From Sphingomonas phyllosphaerae (GTDB lineage: Bacteria > Pseudomonadota > Alphaproteobacteria > Sphingomonadales > Sphingomonadaceae), in assembly GCA_036946405.1 (NCBI GenBank), contig JAQIJC010000001.1, positions 1,247,001-1,311,000 on the forward strand: a stretch of DNA of 64,000 nt, in the 5' to 3' direction. A model generated the notes under the pieces. It had not been told where the DNA came from and made no database searches. It was given only the letters and a program-made list of their open reading frames with translations. How positions within the stretch are numbered: position 1 is the first letter of the stretch; every line of letters begins with the position of its first letter. Positions 9,001-18,200 of this stretch are shown piece by piece. Made by a program: the position numbers and the translations under genes.

Positions 9001-9550
9001 TGTCCACCGACTTGGCAACCCCGCGTTGGAAGGCCAAGCTGGACAGGCCGAGATCTACCAGCGTGACTGACGGAGTCGGCGTCGGGGTTGGCGCCGGAGT
9101 GCCCGATCCTGCCACCTTCACCGGCTTCGAGCAGATCTCGACCACCGCATTGGTCATGAGAACCGACTCCGCCCCGTCGACGCTTTCGGGTGTGCCGAAA
9201 ACGCGCGTGCGGAAATACCGGATGGCGCCCGTCGGGTAGGTCACCCGAACCGGGTAGAGGCGTTGGGTGTCGTCATCGCCCGCAGCGCGCAGCAGCGACT
9301 GCCCGGCGTCGAGCTCGTCATAGGCCATCGACAAGGACAAGGCGCCGTAGTCCGGGGTCGACTTCTGCTTGTCCTTCGGACCTTTGAGCGGCTGGAACTC
9401 GACCTTCCCGAAGGTCGCGCCGATCGGGCCGATCTTATCGACGCCACCGACATCGGTGTAGGTCAGCGCAGCGAAGCCGGCAGCGTCGAAGCTGGTAAGA
9501 GTGCCAGCAGAGATTGCGATGGCGGTACCGGCGGCGGTGGTCGAGGTCAT
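6050..9550 (-). CDS. Tail-tube-like protein fused to Ig-like repeats and an FAD-dependent oxidoreductase domain
   Basis: 1166 residues. Residues 1-148 are a close paralogue of the tail tube protein at 21198-21638 (shared TTAAGTA.AISAGT, EFQPLKGPKDK, YPTGA.RY, VFG.PESV.GAE). A Pro/Thr linker follows, then two similar Ig-like repeats of about 85 residues (both with FQRGVAK), then a region of about 270 residues with a lectin-like element (RRIFAWLIAEGLTDKQM). From about residue 610 it matches FAD_oxidored enzymes: FYGVTPMSMVGAWEAKRQG at the nucleotide-binding position, GGMSSGGLGFTDF, DGRTINCTGYVADGSYEGDL and VYGREAATG. The glycines of the first motif are partly replaced. GGGAG lies seven bases before the start. 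It is the last gene of the late operon. I infer a virion surface enzyme or receptor-binding decoration carried on tube subunits. Confidence 0.85.
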   Translation of the reverse strand: MTSTTAAGTAIAISAGTLTSFDAAGFAALTYTDVGGVDKIGPIGATFGKVEFQPLKGPKDKQKSTPDYGALSLSMAYDELDAGQSLLRAAGDDDTQRLYPVRVTYPTGAIRYFRTRVFGTPESVDGAESVLMTNAVVEICSKPVKVAGSGTPAPTPTPTPSVTLVDLGLSSLAFQRGVAKSVDITNASAAGVLTGSTLPTGFTVASSARKLAYDGSGSGASTLALAIAETNANAAGSRTTTFSLTMAAAAATPTFGALSLSDANFQRGVAKTVDILGATAGSTIVVNNLPTSFTLNSAARTLSYNGAGSGATSVTLSVDESGSGYTTRNSQLTITLAAASGGLPAFTTQSETTTAVSNFTTPATVGQVRAMDKAIRLFKKEGIWSKIKVFGTVGADAQQTAINWKTGAALATTGPLVVTTPFEAITPGTAALIRSGVLMSDLDPTNATIGSYSKQTTSMVANIGAKNADGNMFSVSPKVATDGVGKGGIGSPETLFTGALTEYDGAGWQAVTRLPADGNNMRAYRFGAPKGVLASAPAAAASLGATELYIGGYNNNGTAVSSGRRIFAWLIAEGLTDKQMVALGYIVEGLSDSLRYGEYNEIPAGMGATTVSSDAVFYGVTPMSMVGAWEAKRQGLNPIIVGGWRERRPGGMSSGGLGFTDFLTQSALQGLPRWMLAQLQTMDGQGTNVFQFNPKTFDKLTRSMFDPRFSFGYDIPIYYSDGIAAGGVTKTGTRVTKIVTRDGRTINCTGYVADGSYEGDLARQTPGVTTVYGREAATGTSAELKNGERGLLQDAGGNGHQFRNKADNSFVKVDPWVVPGDTTSGLLPNVNRIYVAGNPANGAADNKVQAFNFRSTFTSGDLYRRPFPFSAGNPPTGYNKQFYEALGRFLAISPTSVLADLMKNDPLPGVGGVSDINAKNGFSTDFFAKNWGYLEGTNAQREAIWKDIWNKTMGFWYYLQYENDPRISTAIRTEALKWGLSMIHYTDPHPNDDYGYIPQLYVREGFRLVGDLIVTGDDAQRTDGTTPTSIKTVAVASYDVDSHHVETVAENVGGTWGMWNTGNVQASQGGADGVQPIPYEAIVPKASECTNMFCLFGISATHIGISSYRMEFTGMLAGQSAAHAMKVAKAASAQDVQSVDYSTLRSSILNAMTLTGETAQLLPQVN

Positions 9551-9614
9551 GAAGGGTCTCCCGATGAGAGAGCCGGATCGCCCGGCGATTGTTCTGGTGG
9601 TTGGAGGCCGGCGA

Positions 9615-9917
9615 TCACTTCGCCTGGAGCAGCTCGCGGACGGTCTGCGGCAGGCTGGTGTCAGGCCAGGCGTCGATGAGGAGCTGGCGCTTGTCGTCGC
9701 AGCTCCAAAGATCGAAGCCGCGGTTGCGGATCGTGCTCTCGGCGTCGGCCGAGGTGGCGCTACCGTCGGGCTGCCGGGTCACCGGCGAGAGGCTGCACGG
9801 CTCGAGGGCTGCCGCCGGCGGCCTCACTCGCACCGGGACGGGCGGCATCGAGCGCATCGATGGCGCGCACGCGGTCAGGGCCAAGGCACAGAGCCCGGCC
9901 AGCATCAGTCTGGGCAT
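9615..9917 (-). CDS. Outer-membrane spanin lipoprotein (Rz1-like)
   Basis: 100 residues with a lipoprotein signal ending in a lipobox (LALTAC) and a proline-rich segment (PPVPVRVRPPAA), as in Rz1 spanins. About 158 nt of its 5' part overlap the 3' part of the Rz-like gene in another frame, the classical embedded arrangement. With the inner-membrane spanin it would fuse the two membranes at lysis. Confidence 0.75.
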   Translation of the reverse strand: MPRLMLAGLCALALTACAPSMRSMPPVPVRVRPPAAALEPCSLSPVTRQPDGSATSADAESTIRNRGFDLWSCDDKRQLLIDAWPDTSLPQTVRELLQAK

Positions 9918-10206
9918 ATTCCCTCACGGTGTCGGTTGAGCGGATGATGAGCGGCGATCGCGCGGCGAGCCGGTCGGCGAAAGTCGACGTCGCTTTTGCC
10001 TCTTGCTGCGCGTTCGCGGCGACGAGCTCGGCGCGCTTGCGCGAGGCTGTCTCGCTCTCGAGCTTCGCCGCGCTGCGCTCGCGTTCCAGGTCGTGGCGAG
10101 CGTCGACGAGCTGGGCGCGCAGGACGATGACGGCGATCGCCAGCGCGCCGATCGGCAGCACGGGCCAGAAGCGGCGCAGCAGCGCGAGCGCCGGGCCGAG
10201 GCTCAC
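9760..10206 (-). CDS. Inner-membrane spanin (Rz-like)
   Basis: 148 residues: one N-terminal membrane anchor (about residues 12-30, FWPVLPIGALAIAVIVL) followed by a long charged coiled coil in the periplasm. That is the Rz architecture. Its start overlaps the lysozyme stop by four bases, and its 3' end overlaps the Rz1-like gene. The C-terminal part after the overlap looks less constrained. Confidence 0.75.
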   Translation of the reverse strand: MSLGPALALLRRFWPVLPIGALAIAVIVLRAQLVDARHDLERERSAAKLESETASRKRAELVAANAQQEAKATSTFADRLAARSPLIIRSTDTVREYAQTDAGRALCLGPDRVRAIDALDAARPGASEAAGGSPRAVQPLAGDPAARR

Positions 10207-10973
10207 GCGGTCACCTCGCCGAAGGTCTGCGCCTTCAGCTCAGCGAAGTTGCTCAGGTAGAGCGCTGCTTCCGCCGCACGCCGGCGGACCAGGCCGGACG
10301 AGACCTCGCCGTCGATTTTGTTGAAGAGCGCGAAGGCACGCGCGGCCGCGTCGACCTGCGCCAAGCGGTGAAAGCGCAGCACGGACGACTTGCGGAAGGC
10401 GCCCATGCCGATGTTGTACGCCAGCGCGACCATCGCACCGAACTGTGCCGCGGTGACCGGCGTTCGGCCGATCGCCGCCATAACCGGCGCGGCGAAGTCG
10501 CGCGCGAGCAGCTGCGCGAACATCGCGTCGGCCTGCTCCTGGGTGATCCGGTCGCCCGCCTTCACCCGCCGGCCGTCGGGGTAATAGGTCATCCCCCAGC
10601 CGATCGTCCATTTGGCGGCCCGGCAGCGGTATGCGGTCAGGCGGCAGCGCTCGAAGTGGTGGAGCAGGGCGATCGCCACGGGCCCGACGATCAGCGCCGG
10701 CGTCGGCGAGCTGATCAGGCCGAGCCGATGAGCGGCGGCCGGCTGCGGCACCACGCGCGCGATCGCCACGCCGACGAACAGCAGCAGGCCGATCCACGCC
10801 TGCAGGTGCTCGGGGAAGAGCGTGCGCACGTCGGCCGGCATGCTGAGCCATGCGGCCTGCAGTGTGGCGGGATCGATCGCGACCAGCGCAGCGGAGATCA
10901 TCGCGCCGATGGCGGCCACGCGGACGGACCAGGCGTGCGCCGCAGCGCGCGCCCGCTCGAGAATGAGCGACAT
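10203..10973 (-). CDS. GH24 endolysin with two N-terminal membrane segments
   Basis: 256 residues. Two hydrophobic segments come first (about residues 17-36 and 60-78), then a T4-type lysozyme domain. The catalytic pattern is Glu-8aa-Cys-5aa-Thr (FERCRLTAYRC then WTIGWG), the E-C-T variant of the E-D-T triad. Later motifs such as ITQEQADAMF and ALAYNIGMGAF fit the family. It cleaves peptidoglycan at the end of the lytic cycle. The membrane segments suggest membrane-tethered export or a holin-like role in the same polypeptide. GGAG lies upstream of the ATG at 10973. Confidence 0.85.
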   Translation of the reverse strand: MSLILERARAAAHAWSVRVAAIGAMISAALVAIDPATLQAAWLSMPADVRTLFPEHLQAWIGLLLFVGVAIARVVPQPAAAHRLGLISSPTPALIVGPVAIALLHHFERCRLTAYRCRAAKWTIGWGMTYYPDGRRVKAGDRITQEQADAMFAQLLARDFAAPVMAAIGRTPVTAAQFGAMVALAYNIGMGAFRKSSVLRFHRLAQVDAAARAFALFNKIDGEVSSGLVRRRAAEAALYLSNFAELKAQTFGEVTA

Positions 10974-10996
10974 AGGTGTTCCTTTCGGAGGTGAGG

Positions 10997-11278
10997 TCAG
11001 GGCCGCTCGGGGGTGCGGCGGATGAGCAGGTCGAGCTTGGCGTTGATCGCCGCGAGGTTGGCCTTCATGTCGCTCTGCTCGACGTCGCGCGTGTCGGCGC
11101 GGCCCTCGAGCTTCTCGATGCGGCGCGTGTTGTCCTCGACCTTGCCCAGCATCTTGCCGCCGCCCACCAGCAGGCCGACCACGGTGATCAGGAGGGCGAG
11201 GACCGGGATCAGGTCCTTCCAAGACGCGCGTGCGGTCGGCGCCACGACGACAGCCGTGGCGGTGGGGGTGTCGGTCAT
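10997..11278 (-). CDS. Holin-like membrane protein with coiled coil
   Basis: 93 residues: a polar N-terminus, one membrane segment (about 22-42, LIPVLALLITVVGLLVGGG) and a charged coiled-coil tail. GGAG stands six bases ahead of the ATG at 11278. Its position directly before the endolysin suggests a holin or lysis accessory function, but no holin family can be named. Confidence 0.6.
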   Translation of the reverse strand: MTDTPTATAVVVAPTARASWKDLIPVLALLITVVGLLVGGGKMLGKVEDNTRRIEKLEGRADTRDVEQSDMKANLAAINAKLDLLIRRTPERP

Positions 11279-11300
11279 GAGGATCTCCGCGCCGGCGGCG

Positions 11301-11588
11301 CTATGGGGTGGGCGCGTTGCCCAGGAAGGCCGTCTCGACGTTGCGCCGGCAGTGGCCGGGCTCTTCGCCGAGGAGGATGAACAGGCGATCAATTGCTGGC
11401 GCGAGGATCCGCGCCCACCAGGCACCGCGGAGCTGGCCACGGCCGACGTAGCTGCTGATCGTTTCGTCGGCGGATGGGCAGACCGCAGTCAATCCCGCGA
11501 TGTAGAATAGCCCGACGGCGAGGACCTGCGCGAGCTGGTCGATCGAGACCAGCAGCTGCCGCGCGACCTCAAGCGCCCGCCGCAGCAC
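11301..11588 (-). CDS. Small conserved-type phage protein before the lysis genes
   Basis: 95 residues from a GTG start that overlaps the preceding gene by 20 nt. The pattern of a hydrophobic N-terminus (LLVSIDQLAQVLAVGLFYIAG), then PSADETISSYVGRGQLRG and a Cys/His end (EPGHCRRN) resembles small proteins found between tail-fibre and lysis genes in several siphophages; their function is unknown. The ADETISS and GHCR patches are the recognisable parts. Confidence 0.65.
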   Translation of the reverse strand: MLRRALEVARQLLVSIDQLAQVLAVGLFYIAGLTAVCPSADETISSYVGRGQLRGAWWARILAPAIDRLFILLGEEPGHCRRNVETAFLGNAPTP

Positions 11589-12093
11589 CGATCGCGCTCC
11601 AATCGATGGTCTGCGCGGTGATGATGCCACCGACGGTATCGGCCGCGGCAACGTTGCCCTTGGCCGCCATGCGCTTCGCCTCGATCGCCGCGCCGATCGT
11701 CACCCAGGCATCGGCCTGCGCGATCACCTCGGCGGCGAGCTCCGCAATGGACATTCCTCGAGCTGACGCCTCGGCGGCGAGGAACGGGGCTGCCGCGTTG
11801 TTGTCGGCCACCCACGCGCGCGCTTCGCTCTCCTTGCGGGTGTAGGTCATCGCCTGCCCGGCACCGGGCGTCAGGAAGAGGCCACGCATCCGCTCGGCGG
11901 CGGTGTCGATGTCGGAGCAGACCGCCGCGCGCAGCAGCGGCAGGTTGACCGTCGGGCCGCTGATCACGCCTTGCGGCACAACCGCCATCCCAACGCCTTC
12001 GGGCACCAGCTGAAGCGCTGCGGTGCCCGGGGAGCCACTCCCGCGCCACAGCTCGGCTCCGGACGCGAGGTCGAAGAAGATCCAGTATTCCAT
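11569..12093 (-). CDS. Tail-fibre-associated protein (assembly or tip accessory)
   Basis: 174 residues: N-terminal beta-rich part (MEYWIFFDLASGAELWRGS), then a helical Ala-rich C-terminus with repeated AE/AA heptads. It lies immediately after the tail-tip gene (nine bases apart), where fibre-assembly or adsorption accessory proteins usually sit. No firm family assignment. Confidence 0.6.
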   Translation of the reverse strand: MEYWIFFDLASGAELWRGSGSPGTAALQLVPEGVGMAVVPQGVISGPTVNLPLLRAAVCSDIDTAAERMRGLFLTPGAGQAMTYTRKESEARAWVADNNAAAPFLAAEASARGMSIAELAAEVIAQADAWVTIGAAIEAKRMAAKGNVAAADTVGGIITAQTIDWSAIGAAAGA

Positions 12094-12102
12094 GACAGCA
12101 CC

Positions 12103-15100
12103 TCAGAGAGCGGTCCAGTAGAGGGAGGCGGACGGGTCGTTCATGTGCGTGTACGCCTGATCGGTACCGCGATTTACGAGCCGCCAGCGGATAGTCCGCG
12201 CTCCCCACATATTGATCGCGCGAACCACGTAATTGGCGAGGCCACCGATCCGACTATCGGCAAGCGGTATCTTGTAATCGCCAAGCACATTGTTGGCGGT
12301 GTCGAGCAGCTGGACTGAAGGATAGGCAGCCGCGACTGCGCCGTTCGTGGAGCTGATCTGTGCTGCAGAAACAGTGAAATACAGCGAGCCGCCATCGCCG
12401 ATCGGCATATCGCCGGCGATGCCGTCGACGGGTACGACGCCAGTGTTGTAGTTGGCAGCAAACGGGCCAGTGCGGCTTGCCTGCGTCGTGGCGGTCATCG
12501 TTGCGCGGTTGAGCGTGCGAAGGGTGACGGCACCGTCGACGATCAGGTCGCCGCGAACCAGCATGTTGGCGCCGACGTAGAAGAGCGGCGAACTGCCATC
12601 CGACTTCGACAGGCTGATCATCGCCTGCCCGTCGGGCGTCGTGCCGACCACGCGCCAGTAAACCGACGTCCGCTGATCGATGCCGGAAATTGCCCCGGCC
12701 TGTACCTCGACTTGTCCTACGCGGTCGTTGAGGCTCGAGCGCACGGTCTCAAGGGATTGCGCTACAGCTCCAGCCTTCGCATCGGCGATCGCCGTCGCGC
12801 GGTCCTCGATCTGCGCCGACAGCGCCCGCTTCAGGCCACTGTCGGTTGCGAGATTGACCTGCGCCTCCAACGCCGCGGCGCGCGAAGCGGCGGCATAGAG
12901 ATCCGGCAGGTCAGCGAGGGTATCCTCAGACGCCTTCACGCGAGCGGTGACCGCAGGGATCGTGACGTCGATCGCCTTTCGAGCGGCAATCTCGGCATCA
13001 GTTGCCGGGCGGATGCCGCAGTAATACCAGTCGATCTGCTTAGCTTCCATTGGAGCGAAGCCGCCCCAATTCTGCATCAGGTGCCAGTTGTTACGAGGCT
13101 CGTTGATCTTCACGAGCTTCGACCAGCGCCGACGCTTATCGATACCACCCGAACTAACGGTGCCGTTTGTATCGGCTTCCCGCGCGAAGTCGAAGCTATA
13201 GACGCCATCGACTGTCATACCCGTGCCGAGGTAGGAACCGGCACGAAGGATCGTGTCCGCCTCCATGACCCACCAGCCGGCGTCGATCAGGATCGGGGTT
13301 TGCTGCCAACCCATATCGATCCCGGCCGGCATGTCATGGCGATAGGCATAGCCGCCGCGGCGACCTTCCGCCGCGATGCGCATCGCAGCGCCGACAACGT
13401 TCGCCCACCATACCCAGCCCGGCGCCGTGTTGCCGTTCGCATCCGGCCAGAAAGAGAAATCGGGGTTCGCGTTCAAGGTCGTGGTGCGCGGCGAAAGCGC
13501 CGAAACTTCCAACGTGCTGGCGCGGCTGCCGAGCGCCCGATCGGCTTCGGTGTAGGCGGTGGTGACGTCACGGGCGCTGGCACTGACGCGCTCGCTCATG
13601 CGCGCCTCGATCGCGACGCTTTCCCGCGCCGCAGCGGCATCGCGGCTGATAGCCGCCTCGTCGACGCGCTGGATTTCGGCGCGCGCTTCGGTGTCGATCC
13701 CCTCGTTTCCGCCAGCGACAAGCTCGTCGACGCGACGATTGACGCTGTCGGCGTTCTGAAAAGCATCGTCAGCGCGCTGCTTTGCGGCCGTGATCCGATC
13801 GCCGGCATCTGCTACCGCCTTGTTGACGGCCGGGATGGTGACGTCCGTCAGCTGCTTCTGCTGCGCCGTAGTTGCCGCGATCTCCTTCAGCACATCGGCT
13901 GCAGGCTTGCCGCCGACCGCGTTCGTGTCCTTGGACGTGTTCTGCCCGGTCACATCCGCATTGTTGGTTGGCCGCGTGCCCTTCGGATCAGAGATGTTCT
14001 CCCACGGGATCGTGAGCGGGCCGGTCGGCGCTGCGTCACTCAACCCCTCCACCGAGAGCGAAAGTTTGCTGAAGCGTTCGCCGACTTCGATCGAGAACTC
14101 TTTGAAGAAACCGTAGACCGTCAGGCTGTCGGTTCCGGCGTCGCCGATCCAGAGCGAGGGGCGCGCCCGAACGGCGGCGATCCGGTTGGCGACCGCGTCG
14201 ACCGCATCGGTGCGCAGCATGCCACGGACCGACATGCGCTTTGCCCACGACCGCTGTACCACCGTCACGCCGCCGAAGTCGTCGACCTCCTTGCGGCTGT
14301 AATCGGTGATGCCGGCGCTCGGCGATTGCTCGGTCGTGCCAAGCCCCACGACCGTGCCGACCAGGAGCGTGCCAACGGAGACCTGCCCGCTGCCGGCGAT
14401 CGTGACGGTGACGCGCCCGCTGGTCGTCGGAAGGTCGAGGAAGGTGATCGCGCCAGCGTCGACGGCGATCGTGCGATCGTAGCCGGTCGCCTGCACCCGC
14501 ACCGTGCTGCCGGCGACGTCGAGCAGCGCGACGGCGTTGACCGAGCCTGCCTCGAGGCCGACCACGATCGAGCCGTTGGCGCTGGTCGCGGTGCCGAGCG
14601 CCTGGTCGAACATGGCCCAGCGGTTCGTCGGCCCGACGGTGAGCCAGGCCGCGGGATCCGTGATGGGATCGCGCCCCTTGTTGCCGGCGACGAGGCTCTC
14701 GTAGACGACATGCGCCCGCATGACGCGCACGCCGGCGGCATAGGTGGAGCCGGCGGCCCACGATGCGGCGTCGGTCTCCGCAACGCTGCTCTGCGCCAGC
14801 ATTGCCTCACCCAGCGCCACCGGCTGCAGCAGGCGCAGGGTTGGAGTGCCACCGCCGAGGGTAGGATTGATGCCGGGATCCGCGGCGATCTCGGTCTGCG
14901 TGAACCCCTCGACGCTCAGCGTACAATAGCTGACCGGCGGAAGGTTTAGGTCGAGATCGAAGTCCTTGAAGAACCCGCGGGCGGACAGCCAGGCGATCTG
15001 CTCGTCCGCGATCCACTTCGCCGGCGTCGCGCGAAGGCTCGCAAGCCTGCGCTGAAGCACGTCGACGTCGGTGAACGGCAGCTTCAGCTTGACAGACATG

Positions 15101-15243
15101 CGGCGCGAGAAGCCACGCTCCACTACCGTCGTCACGCCGAAGTCATCGGTCACGCGGCGGCTGTAGTCGGTGATCGTGATCGTCGGCGCGGTCTCGACCG
15201 TGCCGAGCTCGATCGACTCGCCGCTATCGAGAACGACCCTCAC
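12103..15243 (-). CDS. Large tail tip/central fibre protein with a duplicated hub domain
   Basis: 1046 residues. A domain of about 95 residues occurs twice: about 22-117 and 311-405. Both copies share ITDYSR, DDFG, RMSV, GFFK and LSVEG in order. The centre holds long Ala-rich coiled coils with the repeated phrase DVTIPAV (three times), and the C-terminus has fibre-like beta segments (YVGANMLVRGDLIVDGAV). It follows the tape measure gene with a 4-base overlap. I infer the baseplate hub/receptor-binding protein, occupying the place of lambda gpJ, although the sequence is not a plain gpJ. Confidence 0.75.
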   Translation of the reverse strand: MRVVLDSGESIELGTVETAPTITITDYSRRVTDDFGVTTVVERGFSRRMSVKLKLPFTDVDVLQRRLASLRATPAKWIADEQIAWLSARGFFKDFDLDLNLPPVSYCTLSVEGFTQTEIAADPGINPTLGGGTPTLRLLQPVALGEAMLAQSSVAETDAASWAAGSTYAAGVRVMRAHVVYESLVAGNKGRDPITDPAAWLTVGPTNRWAMFDQALGTATSANGSIVVGLEAGSVNAVALLDVAGSTVRVQATGYDRTIAVDAGAITFLDLPTTSGRVTVTIAGSGQVSVGTLLVGTVVGLGTTEQSPSAGITDYSRKEVDDFGGVTVVQRSWAKRMSVRGMLRTDAVDAVANRIAAVRARPSLWIGDAGTDSLTVYGFFKEFSIEVGERFSKLSLSVEGLSDAAPTGPLTIPWENISDPKGTRPTNNADVTGQNTSKDTNAVGGKPAADVLKEIAATTAQQKQLTDVTIPAVNKAVADAGDRITAAKQRADDAFQNADSVNRRVDELVAGGNEGIDTEARAEIQRVDEAAISRDAAAARESVAIEARMSERVSASARDVTTAYTEADRALGSRASTLEVSALSPRTTTLNANPDFSFWPDANGNTAPGWVWWANVVGAAMRIAAEGRRGGYAYRHDMPAGIDMGWQQTPILIDAGWWVMEADTILRAGSYLGTGMTVDGVYSFDFAREADTNGTVSSGGIDKRRRWSKLVKINEPRNNWHLMQNWGGFAPMEAKQIDWYYCGIRPATDAEIAARKAIDVTIPAVTARVKASEDTLADLPDLYAAASRAAALEAQVNLATDSGLKRALSAQIEDRATAIADAKAGAVAQSLETVRSSLNDRVGQVEVQAGAISGIDQRTSVYWRVVGTTPDGQAMISLSKSDGSSPLFYVGANMLVRGDLIVDGAVTLRTLNRATMTATTQASRTGPFAANYNTGVVPVDGIAGDMPIGDGGSLYFTVSAAQISSTNGAVAAAYPSVQLLDTANNVLGDYKIPLADSRIGGLANYVVRAINMWGARTIRWRLVNRGTDQAYTHMNDPSASLYWTAL

Positions 15244-18200
15244 GCTGCTGCCTGCGTGATGCTGATCGCGTCGCCGGCCTGAGTTACGGCATCCAACGTC
15301 TTGGCGATGCGGCCGGTGTTGCTGGCAGTGGCGGCATGGCCGGTGTTGTTGTCGCGACGCATGCCGACGGTCTCCTCGAGCAGCTGCGCCAGCGTCTCGG
15401 CCAGCGTGTCTTCCGAGAGCTGCGATGCGCTCGCCGCCTCGCTGGCCGCTGAGCTGGCACTCAGCTGATCGTTTGCGGCCGTGCCAGGCCCGCCGGCGCT
15501 CGCCGCGAAGATGCTAATTGCCGCATAGGTCGCCTCGAGCGACGCCGCCGTCTGCACCTTCACCCGGTCGAGTTCCTGCTTGCTGGTCGCAGCGTTCGCG
15601 GCCGCCGCGAGCAGCGCCTGCGAAATCTGCGGCAGGGTCTTGGCGGCGTCCTGGTCACCGCCGCGCGCGGCATCCGAGGCGATGTTGAAGCGGCTCATGA
15701 TCGCCGCGAACCCGCCGGCGGTGTCGGCCTCGTTCAAGCCGCGGATCCGGTTGACCTCGTCCATGATGGTGTCGCCGACCGACTTCCATGCGTCACGCAG
15801 CTCCTTCGCCGCCTTGGCTGCGTCCTGAGCGTCCTTGACCGACCAGATCTGCTCTTGCAGCGCGCGGTTGCTGGCATCGAGCTTGGCGAGATCGAGCGCG
15901 CGGATCGCCGCGGTGTTGCCCGACAGCTCGAGCAGCTGGCGTTCGAGATCCTGCCGCTCGGCGAGCACGTCGGCCGCGCTCTTGGCGCCGTCCATGGCGG
16001 TCTTCAGATCCGCGAACGCCGGCGCCAGGTTGAGCAGCGCGGCATAAGTCGATCGGCCGGCCGCGGTGGTGAGATCCTGCGCCTCGACGAGCTGGCGGAA
16101 GCCGGCCAGCGTCTGCGGTACCGTGAGGCCCAGGCTCGCAAACACGCGGTTCATCTGCGCTGCCTGCGCCGCCTGCTTTTCCTCCTGGGTGTAATAGGCG
16201 TCGGCATAGGCCTGCACCGCCCCGGTGAAGTCGCTGACGCTGTCGAACTGATCGGCAAGCGCCACCTTCATATCGATCCCCAGAACGCGGCTACTGCCGC
16301 CCAGGAGGTCGAGCGCGGTGGTGACGGCCTCGACGGTCGAGGCGACGCGGGTCAGCGTCTCGAAAGCGCCCTCGCCGGCCTTCTGGAAGCGCGACAGGCC
16401 CGGGAACGCGGCCGCGGCCATGTTGTCGGCCGCGGCGCCGAATACGGCGTTGAGCTTCTCCTCGATCTGCTCGCCCGTCAGGCCTTTAAGATCGACCTTG
16501 CCGAGATTGAGCACGAAGCCGTTGAGCCGGCGCTGGATCTCGTCGGTCGACTGGCCGAGTGGTCCGGCGGCCGACGCGATCGCGTCGTTGAACTGGCGCA
16601 GAATGAGGGTGAACTGCCCCTCGAGCTCGCCGCTCGCGCCGGTGTATTGCGTCGAGGTCTTCGACCCCGTCTTGATGCCGAGGAAGCTCGAGGTTTTCTT
16701 GACGTCCGAATAGTAGGACGCATCGAACCCGCGCGAAAGGATGCTCTCGAGGGTCTGATCCTTGGCATACAAGCCGCTGCCGGTGACCTCGGTCTTGCTG
16801 CCGAACAGTCCGCCTAGGATGCCGCCGATCAGCGGGATCTTGCTCAGCACCGAGCCGATCAGGTTCTTCTGGAAGCCCTCGGTCACGCCGGCCGATGCGT
16901 CGACATTCCCGGCGCGCACAATCTGCGCGGCGACCCCGCCGATCGCGCCCTCGATCGAGCGAAGCGAGGCCAGCATCTCGCGCGTGTAGACGCTGGTGGC
17001 GGATTCTATGCCGGCCAGGTTGTCGACCGAGCGCTTCAGGCTCTCCGACTGCTTGGCCGGATCGCCAAGCACGGTTCCGGTGCCGGTGTTGGTCACCGGC
17101 GCGCTCGCGCCGCTGCTGCGCGACGAGAAGATCGTGACGCCGGCGGCAACCAGCGCGGCTGCGGTCGCTGCCATGGCGGCCATGTTGAAGGGGAAAGGCA
17201 GCTTGGCCTGCGCCGACACGCCCTCGGCACCGTTCGCCGCAGCGCGGGCGCCGCTGTTCGCGACCGACGAGATCGTCTCGCTGACGTCCTGCACCATCGC
17301 GCGGACCGACATGGCGAACTCGAAGGCGCGATAGACCTTCTCGGCCGCCATGAGCGCGGCATAGCCGCGGCTCTTCTCGTCGAAGAGCCCCTTCGCGGCC
17401 GACGTCATGTCGCCGTAAAGTCCGATCTGCGCGGTCGCGGTGCGCACCTCATACTGCGCGTTGGCGCGGCGTAGCGCAGCCGTCTTCGCCTCGCCGGCGG
17501 GCAGCTGGTTCGCGATCTTGAGCTGCTGGCGATAGACGTCGGTCAGGCGCTGCTGGTCGGCACGGAATTGCGCGAAGATCGCCGCGGTGTCGCCGATCGC
17601 GCGACCCACGTCGCCGAACGCGTCGGCCATGCCGCGCGCAGCGTTGGTGACGTTGGTGGCGATGCCGTCGAGCAGCTCGGACTGATGATTGAGGCTATTG
17701 TTGAGCGCGTCGGTGAGCAGCTGGCGCTGCACCTCGCCCTCGGCGATCTTGGCCTGCGTCTCGATATATTTCGCCGCGTCGGGCCCGGTCCACTGCCGGC
17801 GTGCGGCCTCTTGGGTCGCGGTGAGGATCGCCATTGACCGCGCACGCGCTGTGTCGGTCGCACCGATCAGGCGGATCTCTTCCTGGAGCTGCTCGAGCCG
17901 ATCGTTGGCACCGCCCTGCGCGGCCTGCAGTGCGGCACGACGCTCGGCATCGGTGAGCGCGTCGCGCGCCGCGCGGGAGTCGGCGAGCGCCTTATTGGCC
18001 TCCTCGACGGCACGCGTGCCTTCCTTGCCCTTGATGGTGCGCGCGGCCTCGAGCGCAGCGAGCAGCGGCAGATCCGCCATGCGGTCCTTCAGCAGCTCCG
18101 CGGCGCGCTCGGCCGGGATGACGCCGGCAGCAACGTCGTCGTTGACCAGCTGCTGCTGCGCGGCCTGCTCCCGCATCGCGGCCGAGGTTCGCGCCGAGTC

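Noticed and set aside
12712..14949. 745-codon plus-strand open frame antisense to the tail tip gene
   Set aside because: No ribosome site, no domain, and the minus-strand protein has clear repeated structure.
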